DNA of 64,000 nucleotides from assembly GCA_963830565.1 (NCBI GenBank), contig CAWHMO010000001.1, positions 43,665 through 107,664 on the forward strand. The letters run 5' to 3'. Below, in pieces: positions 20,345 through 29,691 of the stretch. The notes beneath the pieces are model-generated. The model was given only the letters and a program-made list of their open reading frames with translations, made no database searches and was not told where the DNA came from. The translations under genes and the position numbers were made by a program. Position 1 is the first letter of the stretch; every line of letters begins with the position of its first letter. This DNA is from DATFDN01 sp963830565 (lineage in GTDB: Bacteria; Pseudomonadota; Alphaproteobacteria; Acetobacterales; Acetobacteraceae).

Positions 20345-21679
20345 TCAGCTCCGGATCGATTTCTGGAAGCCGCGCAGCACGCGATTGCCGCGCTCCACGG
20401 AGCTGTCGAGCGCCTGTTGCGCACCCTGCTGGCCTTGCAGCGCCTTCTCGACCTCCTCGTAGATGATGGTGCGGATCTCGGGCAGGCGGCCGAGGCGCAG
20501 GCCGCGGGAGTTCGCGGTCATGGTGCCGCGGCTGAGCTGCTTCACCGGCAGGTCGGTACCCGGGTTCCTGGCGTAATAGCCCTGCTTCTCCAGCAGCGCG
20601 TTGGCGGCGGTCGTCACCGGAACATAGCCGGTGTCCTGGGCGTAGCGCGCGACCTGCTCGGGCTGGGCGATGAACTGGTAGAAGCGGGCGACCGCCTTGT
20701 ATTCCTCGGCAGTGCGGCGCGGCGCGGTCATCGTCCAGAGGCTGGCGCCGCCGATGATGGAGTTGATCGGGGTCGGGTTCACGTCGGGGTCGTAGGGCAG
20801 GAGCGCCTCGGCATAGCGGAACTTGGCGTTCTTCACGATGTCCGCCCGGCCCGAGGAGGAGCCGAAGCCGATCGCCGCTTGGCCGGAGTAGAACACCGCG
20901 TCGGGGGCGCTGTCGCGGCCGGCATACTTGAACGCACCGGCCTTCGACATGTCGAGGAAGCGCTGGAGCTGGGCCACGAACGGCTTGCCGTTCACCTCCA
21001 GCTTCGCGCCCAGCCCGTCATAGCCGTCGTGCTCGGTCGCGTATTCCAGGTTGTGGATCGCGGCGAACTCCTCGAACTGGACCCAGGTGAACCAGGAGGA
21101 GGTCATGGCGATGGAGGTGGGCCGCTTGGCGGCGAGCGCGCCGGCGACCTTCACCAGGTCCTGCCAGGTAGCGGGGGGCTTCGCCGGGTCGAGGCCGGCC
21201 TTCTCGAAGGCGTCCTGGTTGTACCACATGATCGCGGTCGAGGAGTTGAAGGGCATGGAGGCGAGCTGGCCGTTCGACAGGCTGTAGTAGCCGCGCACGC
21301 CTTGGATGTAGGCGTCGGGGTCGAGGGCGAGACCGGTCTCCTTCGCGAGCTGCCAGACCTGCTTCACCGCCGGGCCGGCCGCGAGCATGGAGCCGGTGCC
21401 GACCTCGAAGACCTGCACGATGTGGGGCGCCTGGCCGGCGCGATAGGCGGCGATGGCGGCGGTCAGGGTCTCGGGGTAGGTGCCCTTGAAGATCGCCTCC
21501 AGCTCCACCTCGCCCTGGCTCGCGTTGAAGTCGCGCGCGACGCGGTTGATCACGTCGCCGTTGGCACCGCTCATTGCGTGCCACCACACGATGCGGGTCT
21601 TGCCGGCTTGTTGCTGGGCGAGGGCGGGACGGGCGGCGGCAAGCACGGCAGCGCCGGCGAGCAGGGTGCGTCGATGCAT
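20345..21679 (-). CDS. ugpB: Glycerol-3-phosphate ABC transporter substrate-binding protein UgpB
   Basis: 444 residues with a cleavable signal peptide ending near PALAQQ (an RR pair before the hydrophobic stretch would also fit Tat export). The mature part reads as a cluster-B extracellular solute-binding protein: IVWWHAMSGANGDVINRV, NSSTAIMWYNQDAFEKAGLD and SIIGGASLWTM match UgpB. It binds glycerol-3-phosphate or glycerophosphocholine-like compounds in the periplasm and leads the operon. It is divergent from ugpQ. Confidence 0.9.
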   Translation of the reverse strand: MHRRTLLAGAAVLAAARPALAQQQAGKTRIVWWHAMSGANGDVINRVARDFNASQGEVELEAIFKGTYPETLTAAIAAYRAGQAPHIVQVFEVGTGSMLAAGPAVKQVWQLAKETGLALDPDAYIQGVRGYYSLSNGQLASMPFNSSTAIMWYNQDAFEKAGLDPAKPPATWQDLVKVAGALAAKRPTSIAMTSSWFTWVQFEEFAAIHNLEYATEHDGYDGLGAKLEVNGKPFVAQLQRFLDMSKAGAFKYAGRDSAPDAVFYSGQAAIGFGSSSGRADIVKNAKFRYAEALLPYDPDVNPTPINSIIGGASLWTMTAPRRTAEEYKAVARFYQFIAQPEQVARYAQDTGYVPVTTAANALLEKQGYYARNPGTDLPVKQLSRGTMTANSRGLRLGRLPEIRTIIYEEVEKALQGQQGAQQALDSSVERGNRVLRGFQKSIRS

Positions 21680-21779
21680 GGTGCGTTTCCTCAACTCGGC
21701 AGCGGGTCGGACCGTTCTGTTCGGTGAGCAAAGGAGCCGATATCTTTTGTTCTGGCAACTCTGTCGGCAGGGGCGGCGG

Positions 21780-22625
21780 ATGTTCGATCTGCAAGGCCAT
21801 CGCGGCGCTCGCGGATTATTCCCCGAGAACACGATCGAGGGGTTTCGCGCGACGAGGGCGCTCGGGGTTCTGGCTGTCGAGCTCGATGTCGGGGTGACGC
21901 GGGACGGCGCGGTGGTGGTGCATCACGATCCGCGCCTGAACGCGGATATCGCGCGGGACGAGGCGGGGCGTTGGGTGGAGGCGCCCGGACCCCTGCTGTG
22001 CGAGCTCACGCTGGCTGAGCTGAGGGCCTATGATGTCGGCCGGTTGCGCCCGGGCAGTCCCACTGCCCAGCGCTTTCCCCGACAGCGGCCTCGGGATGGT
22101 GCCCGTATCCCACTGCTTGCGGACGTGCTGGCGTTGGTGCCCGAGCTACGGGTGACGATCGAGATGAAGCTGCTGCCCGATCAGCGCGGCTGGACCGTGC
22201 CGCCGGAGGAGATGGCCGAGCGAACGCTCGCCGTGGCGAGGCGGGCGGACGCTTTGGGCCGCGTGACGTTCCAGAGCTTCGACTGGCGGGCGCCGCGCTG
22301 GCTCCGGCGCGGTCATCCGGGGCTCGCCTTTGCCTGGCTAACCCGGCCCGAGACGGTCGCCAACGCGCCGTTGTGGTGGGACCGGCCAATCCCAGACTCC
22401 GTGCCGGAGGCCGCTGCGGCGGAAGGCGGGGGCACCTGGACGCCCGAGTGGGACAGCATCGCCGCGCCCGAGATCACGGCCGCGCATGGATTAGGATTGC
22501 GCGTCGTGCCGTGGACCATCAACGAGGCCGCCGACATGACCCGGCTGCGTGCATGGGGCGTCGACGGGCTGATGACAGACTATCCGGACCGGATGGTCGA
22601 GCCACGCTTGTCGCAATGCACATGA
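21780..22625 (+). CDS. ugpQ: Glycerophosphodiester phosphodiesterase (UgpQ-like)
   Basis: 281 residues. The GDPD catalytic blocks are present: QGHRGARGLFPENTIEGF with the general acid/base histidines, ELDVGVTRDGAVVVHHDPRL with the metal-binding Glu/Asp, and later VTIEMKL. It hydrolyses glycerophosphodiesters to glycerol-3-phosphate plus an alcohol. There is no signal peptide, so it acts in the cytoplasm on imported substrate, in line with the divergent ugpBAEC operon. The start ATG follows GGGGCGGCGG. Confidence 0.9.
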   Translation: MFDLQGHRGARGLFPENTIEGFRATRALGVLAVELDVGVTRDGAVVVHHDPRLNADIARDEAGRWVEAPGPLLCELTLAELRAYDVGRLRPGSPTAQRFPRQRPRDGARIPLLADVLALVPELRVTIEMKLLPDQRGWTVPPEEMAERTLAVARRADALGRVTFQSFDWRAPRWLRRGHPGLAFAWLTRPETVANAPLWWDRPIPDSVPEAAAAEGGGTWTPEWDSIAAPEITAAHGLGLRVVPWTINEAADMTRLRAWGVDGLMTDYPDRMVEPRLSQCT

Positions 22626-22795
22626 TCGCGTCGAATGGGTCCTCGAAGAACGACGTCCGAAGCAGGGCGGGACAAGCCTCGGCGCGGAACGCGCTATGGC
22701 GGCGCTCCAAGCTCGGCCCGCATTTGCCCGCCGAGGCGCGTGCGGCGGTCGCGGATTTCCTGCGACATCGGGTGCCGGAGACCGGCGATGCCTGA
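22622..22795 (+). CDS. 57-residue ORF of unknown function between ugpQ and glpK
   Basis: The ATG overlaps the ugpQ stop (ATGA) and the stop lies just inside the start of glpK, so the ORF bridges the two genes without a gap. It is basic (KNDVRSRAGQASARNALWRRSK) with a helical C-terminal part (EARAAVADFLRHRV). No family is recognised. It may be a real coupling peptide or a chance frame in GC-rich DNA. Confidence 0.35.
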   Translation: MIASNGSSKNDVRSRAGQASARNALWRRSKLGPHLPAEARAAVADFLRHRVPETGDA

Positions 22796-24277
22796 GGCGA
22801 CGCACATCCTGGCCATCGACCAGGGAACCACATCGACGCGCAGCATCGTGTTCGATCGGTCCGGCCGGCCAGTAGCGACCGCTCGGCGGGAATTCGCGCA
22901 GCACTACCCCGGCGCTGGCTGGGTGGAGCACGATCCCGAGGACATCTGGCGCGACGTGCTCGCCACTGCGCGGGAAGCGATCACCGAGGCGGATGTCGCG
23001 ATTGCCGCGGTCGGCATCGCCAGCCAGCGTGAAACCGTGGTAGTGTGGGACCGTGCCACCGGTGCCCCGGTGCATCGCGCGATCGTCTGGCAGGACCGCC
23101 GTACCGCCGCCACCTGCGCCGCGCTGCGCGAGAACGGCGCGGAGAAGCTGGTGCGCGACCATACCGGCCTGCTGCTCGATCCGTATTTCTCCGCGACCAA
23201 GCTCGCCTGGATCCTGGATGCGGTGCCTGGCGCGCGGGCGCGTGCCGAACGCGGCGACATCCTGTTCGGCACAATCGATTGTTTCCTGCTTTGGCGGCTG
23301 ACCGGCGGCCGCGTGCACGCCACCGATGCCACCAACGCCTCGCGCACGCTGCTGTTCGATATCCACCGGCAATGTTGGGACCCGGAACTGCTACGGCTGT
23401 TCGGCATCCCCGATGCCATGCTGCCGGAGGTGCGCGACAACAGTTGCTTGTTCGGTGTCACCGATCCGGCGCTGCTCGGCGCGGCGATCCCGATCGCGGG
23501 CATGGCGGGCGACCAACAGGCAGCGCTCGTCGGCCAAGCCTGCTTCGCACCGGGCATGGTGAAGTCCACCTACGGAACGGGCTGCTTCGCCTTGCTCAAC
23601 ACTGGCCCCCGCCTGGTGGCGTCCGAGAATCGCATGCTGACCACGGTGGCATACCGCCTGGGCGGCCAGACCAGCTACGCCATCGAGGGTGCGATCTTCG
23701 TCGCCGGGGCGGCGGTGAAGTGGCTGCGCGATGGCATCGGCCTGATCACTCACGCCTCGCAAACCGACGACATGGCGACCGCCGTGGCCGATAATCACGG
23801 CGTCTACATGGTGCCCGGCTTCGTCGGCCTCGGCGCACCGCACTGGGCTCCGCACGCCCGCGGGCTGATCTGCGGCCTGACGCTGGATGCCACGGCGGCG
23901 CATATCGCACGCGCCGCACTGGAGTCGGTTGCCTACCAGACACTCGACCTCGCGCAGGCGATGGCGGCGGATAGCGGCGGTCCGGCACGGGCGCTGCGGG
24001 TGGACGGCGGCATGTCCGCGAACGACTGGTTCTGCCAGTTCCTCGCTGACATGCTGCGGACTCCGGTGGAACGCCCAGCAGGTACCTGGAAACGACGGCG
24101 CTGGGTGCCGCCTTCCTCGCGGGGCTGGCGACCGGGATCTATCCCGACCTCCGCGCCGTGGCCGGCACCTGGCGCTGCGACCGACGCTTCACGCCGCGGA
24201 TGGACGGGGTTGAGCGAGAGCGTCTGGTCGCCGGCTGGCGTGATGCCGTGCGTCGGACGCTGGCTGGCGGTCCATAA
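22788..24277 (+). CDS. glpK: Glycerol kinase, frameshifted near the C-terminus
   Basis: FGGY-family kinase: DQGTTSTRSIVFDRSGRP at the start, IVWQDRRTA, GMAGDQQAALVGQACF and STYGTGCFALLN are all GlpK hallmarks. It phosphorylates glycerol to glycerol-3-phosphate, matching the ugp genes next to it. After MLRTPVERP the family sequence (LETTALGAAFLAGLATGIYP) continues in another frame from about 24,086 to the TAA at 24,275-24,277, so an indel lies near 24,080. Read uninterrupted as written, the protein would end in about 60 unrelated residues. Joined, the length (about 496) is normal. Confidence 0.88.
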
Positions 24278-24625
24278 GTGATGGTTTTCGTATAGGCGGT
24301 TCCGGGTGCGCTGGATGGCGGTTTTCTGGGCGTTTGCGGGCCACGCTCTGCGCAGGTTTTCGGTATAGGCCCGGCGTAGGCTTAGGATCGGCTCCACTCA
24401 CGTCACGTAAACTGCCGCACGACGTGCCCGCCTCTTAATATGCAGGCTGGCGCCCCCGCGTCTTCGTCGCAAGAGGCGGACGATTAAGAGTCCCACGCGC
24501 TGCCGGAGCGGGTAGGGGTCGCTAGAAGATCAGTTCGCAAACACAGCTAAACCGTGGTTCTTGTTCTTCCCGCCCGCTCCACACGCAGGGGTGCCGCCGG
24601 CGAGTATGGGGTAGGGGAACGTCTA
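24278..24625. other. Intergenic stretch before IS locus 1, with overlapping inverted repeats
   Basis: No gene is apparent. CCGCCTCTT at 24,428-24,436 is matched by AAGAGGCGG at 24,471-24,479, and the overlapping CTCTTAAT at 24,432-24,439 by ATTAAGAG at 24,483-24,490, so two alternative hairpins could form. A partial direct repeat (GTTTTCGTATAGGC and GTTTTCGGTATAGGC) lies around 24,293 and 24,356. Confidence 0.4.
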
Positions 24626-25983
24626 GTGGGTCAGCTGCCTTGAACTCTGCCGTTCCTGTCCATGGGGTTGAGGGCGGGATAAGAGATGCTGGCAACGAGC
24701 GGCGGAGCCGCCGATTGGATGTCCGTCGGTGCTGCGATGGCGCCGACGTTGCCAACGCCGGCCGTGCCAGGTGAAGGGCGTGGGCTGTTGGTTCCAGGCC
24801 CACGCGGTCTGCTCGAACCAGGCGCCGATCTCGGCAGGACTGTGTGGATGCTGCTCTTCCAGCGCACGGCGCTTGAGGATGCGCTGGATCGATTTGGCCA
24901 TATTGAGCCAGCTGCCGCCGAGCGGGGTGTAGAGCGGCATGATGCCGTGCTGGCATAGCCAGACGACCATCTCGGCGCTTTTGTGGCCGGTGAGATTATC
25001 CCACACGAGCAGCAGGCGCAGTGGCGGCAGATGCTCGGGCAAGGTGAAGCGTTCCGCCAGTCCGTTCTGCCAGGTCTGCCACGCGGCACGGAGTGCGGCG
25101 ACATTGACCGCCTGCGTCGGTGCAGGCAGCGCCGCCATGATCGCGGTCAGGCTTTCTTTGAGCCAGCCATGCAGAACCTGGTTCGTGCACCGGCTAACCG
25201 GCTGGATATGCACCTGACCAGTTGCCGGATGGAACAGGGTCAGGAGCTTGCAGGTGCCGCCCCGGATATACTCATGCGGCTGGGTGGCAGGACGGCCGTG
25301 CGGCTGCCAGGACCTGCCGGGATGCGGCACCGCCTGGAAGGGTCCGGCCTCGTCTTCGCACCAAACTGCCAGACCGCGTGAGGCGCCGAGCGTGTAGGCC
25401 CGCTCGATCAGCCCCTTTTTGCCGCCGCATCCGGATCGATGACGGTGACTGGACCACCCCGTTTGCGCTTGCGCACGACCGCCCCGGTTTCGCACCAGGT
25501 TCGGCTCTTCTGCCAGCCGAAGCCCGCCTCATGCAGGGTGCGGCCGATCGTGTCGGTGCTGATGCGGGGCAGACCATCCGCCCCCCGGCGCAGCGCGGCT
25601 TGCAGCGTGCTCAGCGACCATGTCGCCGTGCCATCCCGCGCCCGATCCGGAGGGCGGGCGACCACGGCCAGGATCCGCCGCTTCTCGACCTCGCCGTAGC
25701 GCACCGGATGGCCCCCGCCATGGCGCGGCATCACCGCCGCCAGTCCGTCGCCGTTGAACCGCGCCACCGAGCGCGCAACGGTATCGCCGGTGCGGCGCCC
25801 CGCAAGCTGCGCTGCCGTCGTGTAGCTTTGCCCTTCGGCAACCGCCAGCAATGCTCGTGCGCGGGCTACCTGCGCAGCAGGCGCCCGGCGTGACTGGCTC
25901 AGCTGCGATAACGTCCTCCGCTCCTCCTCACTCAATGCGCGTAGCGGATCCTTCTGTCGTCGTGACATCGGTCGCCTCGCCAT
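24623..25983 (-). CDS. IS630-type transposase of element A copy 1, expressed by frameshifting
   Basis: Two overlapping frames. OrfA (25,983 down to 25,408, 191 residues) holds the helix-turn-helix part (LSQLSQSRRAPAAQVARARALL, then TGDTVARSVARF). OrfB continues in another frame with the DDE catalytic region: WCEDEAGPF, LLVWDNLTGHK and SWLNMAKSIQRI. The joint is at AAAAAGGGG (complement of 25,412-25,420), just before the orfA stop, where a -1 shift gives GGKKGLIERAYTLG. The same arrangement occurs in all three copies, which favours programmed frameshifting. Here the glutamate three residues before IQR is lysine; if this is the catalytic Glu, the copy is inactive. The last stop codon uses the flanking TA. 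Confidence 0.85.
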
Positions 25984-26027
25984 TCAGCACCGTGCCAGTA
26001 TGCCACAGTTCGAGGCAGCCGACCCAC
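24626..26027 (-). mobile_element. IS630-type element A, copy 1 (1,402 bp)
   Basis: The ends are GTGGGTCAGCTGCC (left) and the complement of GTGGGTCGGCTGCC (right), a 14-bp inverted repeat with one mismatch. It is flanked by TA on both sides (24,624-24,625 and 26,028-26,029), the target duplication of IS630/Tc1-like elements. Two further copies at 42,528 and 43,932 fix the boundaries. This copy differs from them at a few bases (for example a Lys for Glu codon in the DDE region). The right-hand TA is also the left-hand TA of the next element. Confidence 0.93.
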
Positions 26028-26029
26028 TA

Positions 26030-27245
26030 GTGCTCCGTCATAGCTGATTTGAGGGGCCGTGCGTTCTGGCTTTGGCGGTGAAGCCATGGCCGGAGGCGTG
26101 CGATGAAGAAGTATCGGGTGACACTGACAGTGATGGAGCGCGAGGAGCTCGCGGCGCTGTTGTCGCGTGGCAAGGCGGATGTTCGCAAGCTCAAGCACGC
26201 TCAGATGCTGCTCAAGGCCGACGCGGCGGAGGGTGGCCCGGCGTGGACGGACGAGCGGACCGCGGAGGCGGTCGGGATCGGGGTGGCCACGATAGAGCGG
26301 GTGCGGCGGCGCTTCGTGGAGGAGGGCCTGGCAGCCGCGCTGAGCCCGTATCGCGGGGGTAAGCGGGTCTATACGCGCGCGCTCGACGGCGCGCAGGAGG
26401 CGAACTTCATTGCCCTGGCCTGCTCCACGCCTCCGAAGGGTGCGGGCGCTGGACCTTGCGCCTGCTGGCGCGGCGCATGGTCGAGTTGCAGCACACCGAC
26501 GCGCTCTCGCACGAAACGGTGCGCCAGACGCTCAAAAAAACGCCCTCAAGCCGCACCTGAGGCGGATGTGGTGCATCCCGCCGAAGCACTCGGCGGAGTT
26601 CGTCTTCCACATGGAAGACGTGCTGGAGGTCTACAGCCGTCCCTACGACGCGAAGCGGCCGGTGGTCTGCCTCGACGAGACTTTCAAGCAACTGGTCGGC
26701 GAAACGCGCGAACCCCTGCCGACACGGCCTGGCGCGGTTGAACGCTTCGACCACGTCTATGTTCGCAACGGCGTGGCCAGCCTGTTCCTCGCCACTGAGC
26801 CGCTCGCCGGCTGGCGGCATGTGGCCGTGACCGAGCACCGCCGCCGCGGCGACTGGGCCAGCTTCGTGCGCGACCTGCTCGAGGGGCCATACCATGACGC
26901 CGAGCGCGTGGTGCTGGTCATGGACCAGCTCAACACTCACTCGCTCGCCAGCCTCTACGAGGCGTTCCCGCCCGAGGAGGCCAGGCGCCTGGCCGAGCGC
27001 ATTGAACTCCACCACACGCCCAAGCATGGATCGTGGCTCAACATGGCCGAAATCGAGTTCAGCGCGTTAGCGCGGCAATGCCTCGCTCGCCGCATCGCCC
27101 AGCACGAGACGCTCCGCCGCCACGTCGCGCAATGGGAGGACCAGCGCAACGCCGGGCAAGCCAAGGTCAACTGGCACTTCACCACCGGCCAGGCCCGCAC
27201 CAAACTCCGAAGCCTCTACCCATCACTTGATGACTGACAAAATAC
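26030..27245 (+). mobile_element. IS630-type element B, copy 1 (1,216 bp, damaged)
   Basis: Starts GTGCTCCGTCA and ends with the complement of GTATTTTGTCA, imperfect inverted repeats next to TA (26,028-26,029 and 27,246-27,247). It is nearly identical to the element at 45,336-46,552 but one base shorter: around 26,425-26,440 a run of substitutions and one deletion disrupts the first transposase frame. It directly abuts element A through a shared TA. Confidence 0.9.
26103..27237 (+). pseudogene. Transposase of IS630 element B copy 1, broken
   Basis: The N-terminal helix-turn-helix part (MKKYRVTLTVMEREELAALL, ERTAEAVGIGVATIERVRRRF) is readable, then a one-base deletion near 26,437 shifts the frame before the natural slippage site. 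The C-terminal catalytic part is intact from about 26,540: VCLDETFKQLVG, VLVMDQLNTHS, HGSWLNMAEIEFSALARQ supply the D, D and E residues. Compared with copy 2 this copy needs two frame changes and is probably inactive. Confidence 0.85.
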
Positions 27246-27247
27246 TA

Positions 27248-27514
27248 GGGCGGGCTTCAGGACCCGCTACAGGAGTCCCAGGCTTCTAATTAGAACGCAG
27301 CGCGCTTGCGAGCCGGCGCGCCCGGATTGGCTCACTTGCCGACCACCTCGCGCCCATGGATGCGGGTGGCTTGAAAGCGGGCATCATCTGTTACTGCGCC
27401 GGACGAATTGGTCAGTCGCGAACATCCCCGCGCTTCCCAATAGTTCTCGGCTAAGCATCGTCCGACGGTCCGAATGCTCCCGACGCCGCTAGAAAAACTG
27501 TTGCTCCCGCCCTC
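27248..27514. other. Non-coding stretch after IS locus 1
   Basis: I see no gene, repeat or RNA here. It lies between the right end of element B and the decayed PIN-domain gene and has no obvious match to the left flank of the IS pair. Confidence 0.4.
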
Positions 27515-28917
27515 TTAGGACAAAAGTTGGAGGGCGGCGCCCAGGGTGTCGCCTGCCCGCTGCTCTGTTTCCACTCGGACGTAGTGTTCAAGGCGCTCCG
27601 GAAGGTTTCTTGCTGAGGCCCGAAAGCGAATTGATCCGGTCAGTCTCGTCCTGTCCGAGGGGGCGAAAACGACCATTCTGAAGACCTCTGGAGCGCCGCC
27701 ATGCCGGAACTCGTCCGCACACGAACTCCCAGCGGGATGTAGGTGCCCCCTTCGGTGGCGTGTGCGCGCCGATCGAAGGCATGAGGGCCGGGGCGAGCCG
27801 GGCGGGTAACAATGTCTGGCATGTAAGACCGGAACGTAACCGACGGCTGAGCTAGCTCGCCGAGCACCCTTGCCCACTCTCGGCGCGAAACAGGCCGCCA
27901 TACTGGAGGAGCCGGCGGGGATGGAATTGTGGGCGGAGTTCTTCTGCTCGGCCTCTTCCTCCTCGTCAGGCAACTCGCCAAGAGCAAATCCGCCAAGCGC
28001 TTCGATCTCCACAAGGACACCATCAGCCGGCACTTTTCCGACGTTAACCAAGCACATTGTCAGATCGGCGCACACTGCCTGTCGGTCCAACTCAAGATGA
28101 AGTGCGGCAAGAATGTCGCGCGAGCGATCGAGCCAGCGGGGGTATAGGACTTCGCAATACTGAGTGATCTCGTCCTGCTTTGGCGCCACCCACTCCACGC
28201 CGAGGAGAGAATTAAGAAGGGTGGGCGTGGGACTTGCCGGGCCAGAGAAATCCTGATTTATGGGATGTTGCAGCCGAAGCTGAGCTATACAATGCTCCAA
28301 CTCGTCTGCAGACAGGGGCGCAAAATCAGGATTTATTATATTGAGGGGACAAGGTGATCCCTCGACCTTTAGATGCGGCCGCACGCTGCGGAGTTCGTTT
28401 ACCTGGAGTTCCAGGTTTCTGATCTTCTTATCTCTTTCGTCCGATTAGGGAGCGGAGCGCCAATCGTCAGGTAGGCAGCGCCAATCCAGGCCGTGCTCTT
28501 TCGCCGTCATCATTGGGCCTGTGTCTGCGGTCAGCAGCGCGACGCTTTCGCCGGAGAGCGTCCTGTAAGCCAGAATCTAGAGCAACTATTCGGTCATCCT
28601 TCTTGGTGACGTCGAGCGTGGCGGGATGAGCGTGGTTCGAAAGGTATGCGCGGAGCGAGTTCCAGCGTGACCAACGGGCCGCGGTTTCTGAGGACTTTCG
28701 GCTGACCGGAGAGAAGCGTTTCTCGAAACCAAGAGGCGGCCTGTCGTGCCCGATCGGCGCGCTTTTGCCGGCCATCGCCTTTCAAACTGTCCACTTCTTC
28801 CTGAACGGTTCGGCATACCAGGAGCCGGACTTCCTCGTCTTCTATGAGGTCGCGCCAAGGCAACTCCGCAGGATTACGGAACTGGATGAAAAAGTTGGTG
28901 TCAGGGAACAGAGGCAT
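27515..28917 (-). pseudogene. Decayed PIN-domain (DUF4935-type) gene
   Basis: The start MPLFPDTNFFIQFRNPAEL with RTVQEEVDSLKGDG is the N-terminus of large PIN proteins with a DUF4935 domain (Asp at position 6, Glu in the QEEVD stretch). The frame then changes at least three times: TLDVTKKDDRIVAL, next TADTGPMMTAKEHGLDW with the last PIN acidic residues, then after a stop a linker (DKKIRNLELQVNELR) and the C-terminal half (LLNSLLGVEWVAPKQDEI and LVNVGKVPADGVLVEIEALGGF). Together these give the usual order of the family, so it was one gene of over 400 codons. PIN domains are Mg-dependent RNases; full-length members often sit in defence or toxin contexts. As written it cannot be translated. Confidence 0.72.
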
Positions 28918-29171
28918 ATGGCGCCCAATGAGTGATCAAGACGGGTGGCGAGTTTGAAGCCGAAACTCTGAATTTTACCCGAGTTCACGGGCTCGAAAGT
29001 ATCTCATACGATTGGAGCCAAGGAGACGCTAAGCTTGCATGTCCCCGTGTTCGTGGCGAGCAAAGCCCGTTCCGGTGCGGTCAAATCAGTGTGGGCATCA
29101 GTGGGGGCAGTCCGGCTGCAGAACTTAATTTTCCTAGAAAAAATCAGTGCTTTAGGTGGATATTGTTACGA
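28918..29171. other. AT-richer spacer downstream of tRNA-Ser
   Basis: No gene seen. It adjoins the 3' end of tRNA-Ser, the usual side for island integration. I found no second copy of the tRNA 3' end and no integrase in the window. Confidence 0.4.
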
Positions 29172-29261
29172 TGGCGGAGGGAGTGGGATTCGAACCCACG
29201 GTACGCGTTAACGTACACACGCTTTCCAAGCGTGCGCCTTAAGCCGCTCGGCCATCCCTCC
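29172..29261 (-). tRNA. tRNA-Ser (GGA)
   Basis: 90 bases including an encoded CCA. Acceptor GGAGGGA pairs with TCCCTCC, the long variable arm (about 15 bases) fits a class II tRNA, and the anticodon loop CTTGGAAAG gives GGA. The T arm contains GGTTCGAATCC. Confidence 0.95.
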
Positions 29262-29691
29262 AGGAAGCATGCGTATAGCAAGCGCCTCGCCAAGGCGTCC
29301 ATTCTCATGGATCGCGTGGTCCGCGGGCGGGCTCAGGACATGGTGAGGCTGGCTGAAGGACCAATGCGGCACGTCGGACCGCGCCATCGGGGTGGCGACC
29401 AGCGGGGCGCGCAGCACGGCGCGCCTGTGCCTCGATCGCCGTGCCGCGGCGGCCGTGCATGCCCCGCGCCGCGAGAAGGTCACGAGCTGGACCGTGTATG
29501 ATACCAGCTCGCGTCAGCGTGTGAGCCTGATGACGTGGTTCAGTGCCGCGGTGCGGTGAGCCGAGCCCTGCACGACCGGGACAGGGAGCGGCACTACTCG
29601 AGCCTGGCAATCTTGACGGCGCTGACCAAGCGTGCCGTGTTTCGGAGTGGCCGGCGAGAAGGCCGGGACTTTGTCCAAAAGGGGAAACGTC
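29262..29691. other. Intergenic region between tRNA-Ser and the PQQ dehydrogenase gene
   Basis: 430 bases without a recognisable gene. Open frames here have no protein character. It must hold the promoter of the dehydrogenase gene, but I could not identify one with confidence. Confidence 0.4.

Noticed and set aside
20144..21727. 527-codon plus-strand frame over ugpB
   Set aside because: Antisense to a complete, family-typical binding protein; low-complexity Gly/Val/Leu/Arg sequence without domains.
24281..29171. Integrated island at the tRNA-Ser 3' end
   Set aside because: The position is suggestive, but no integrase and no direct repeat of the tRNA end could be found in the window.
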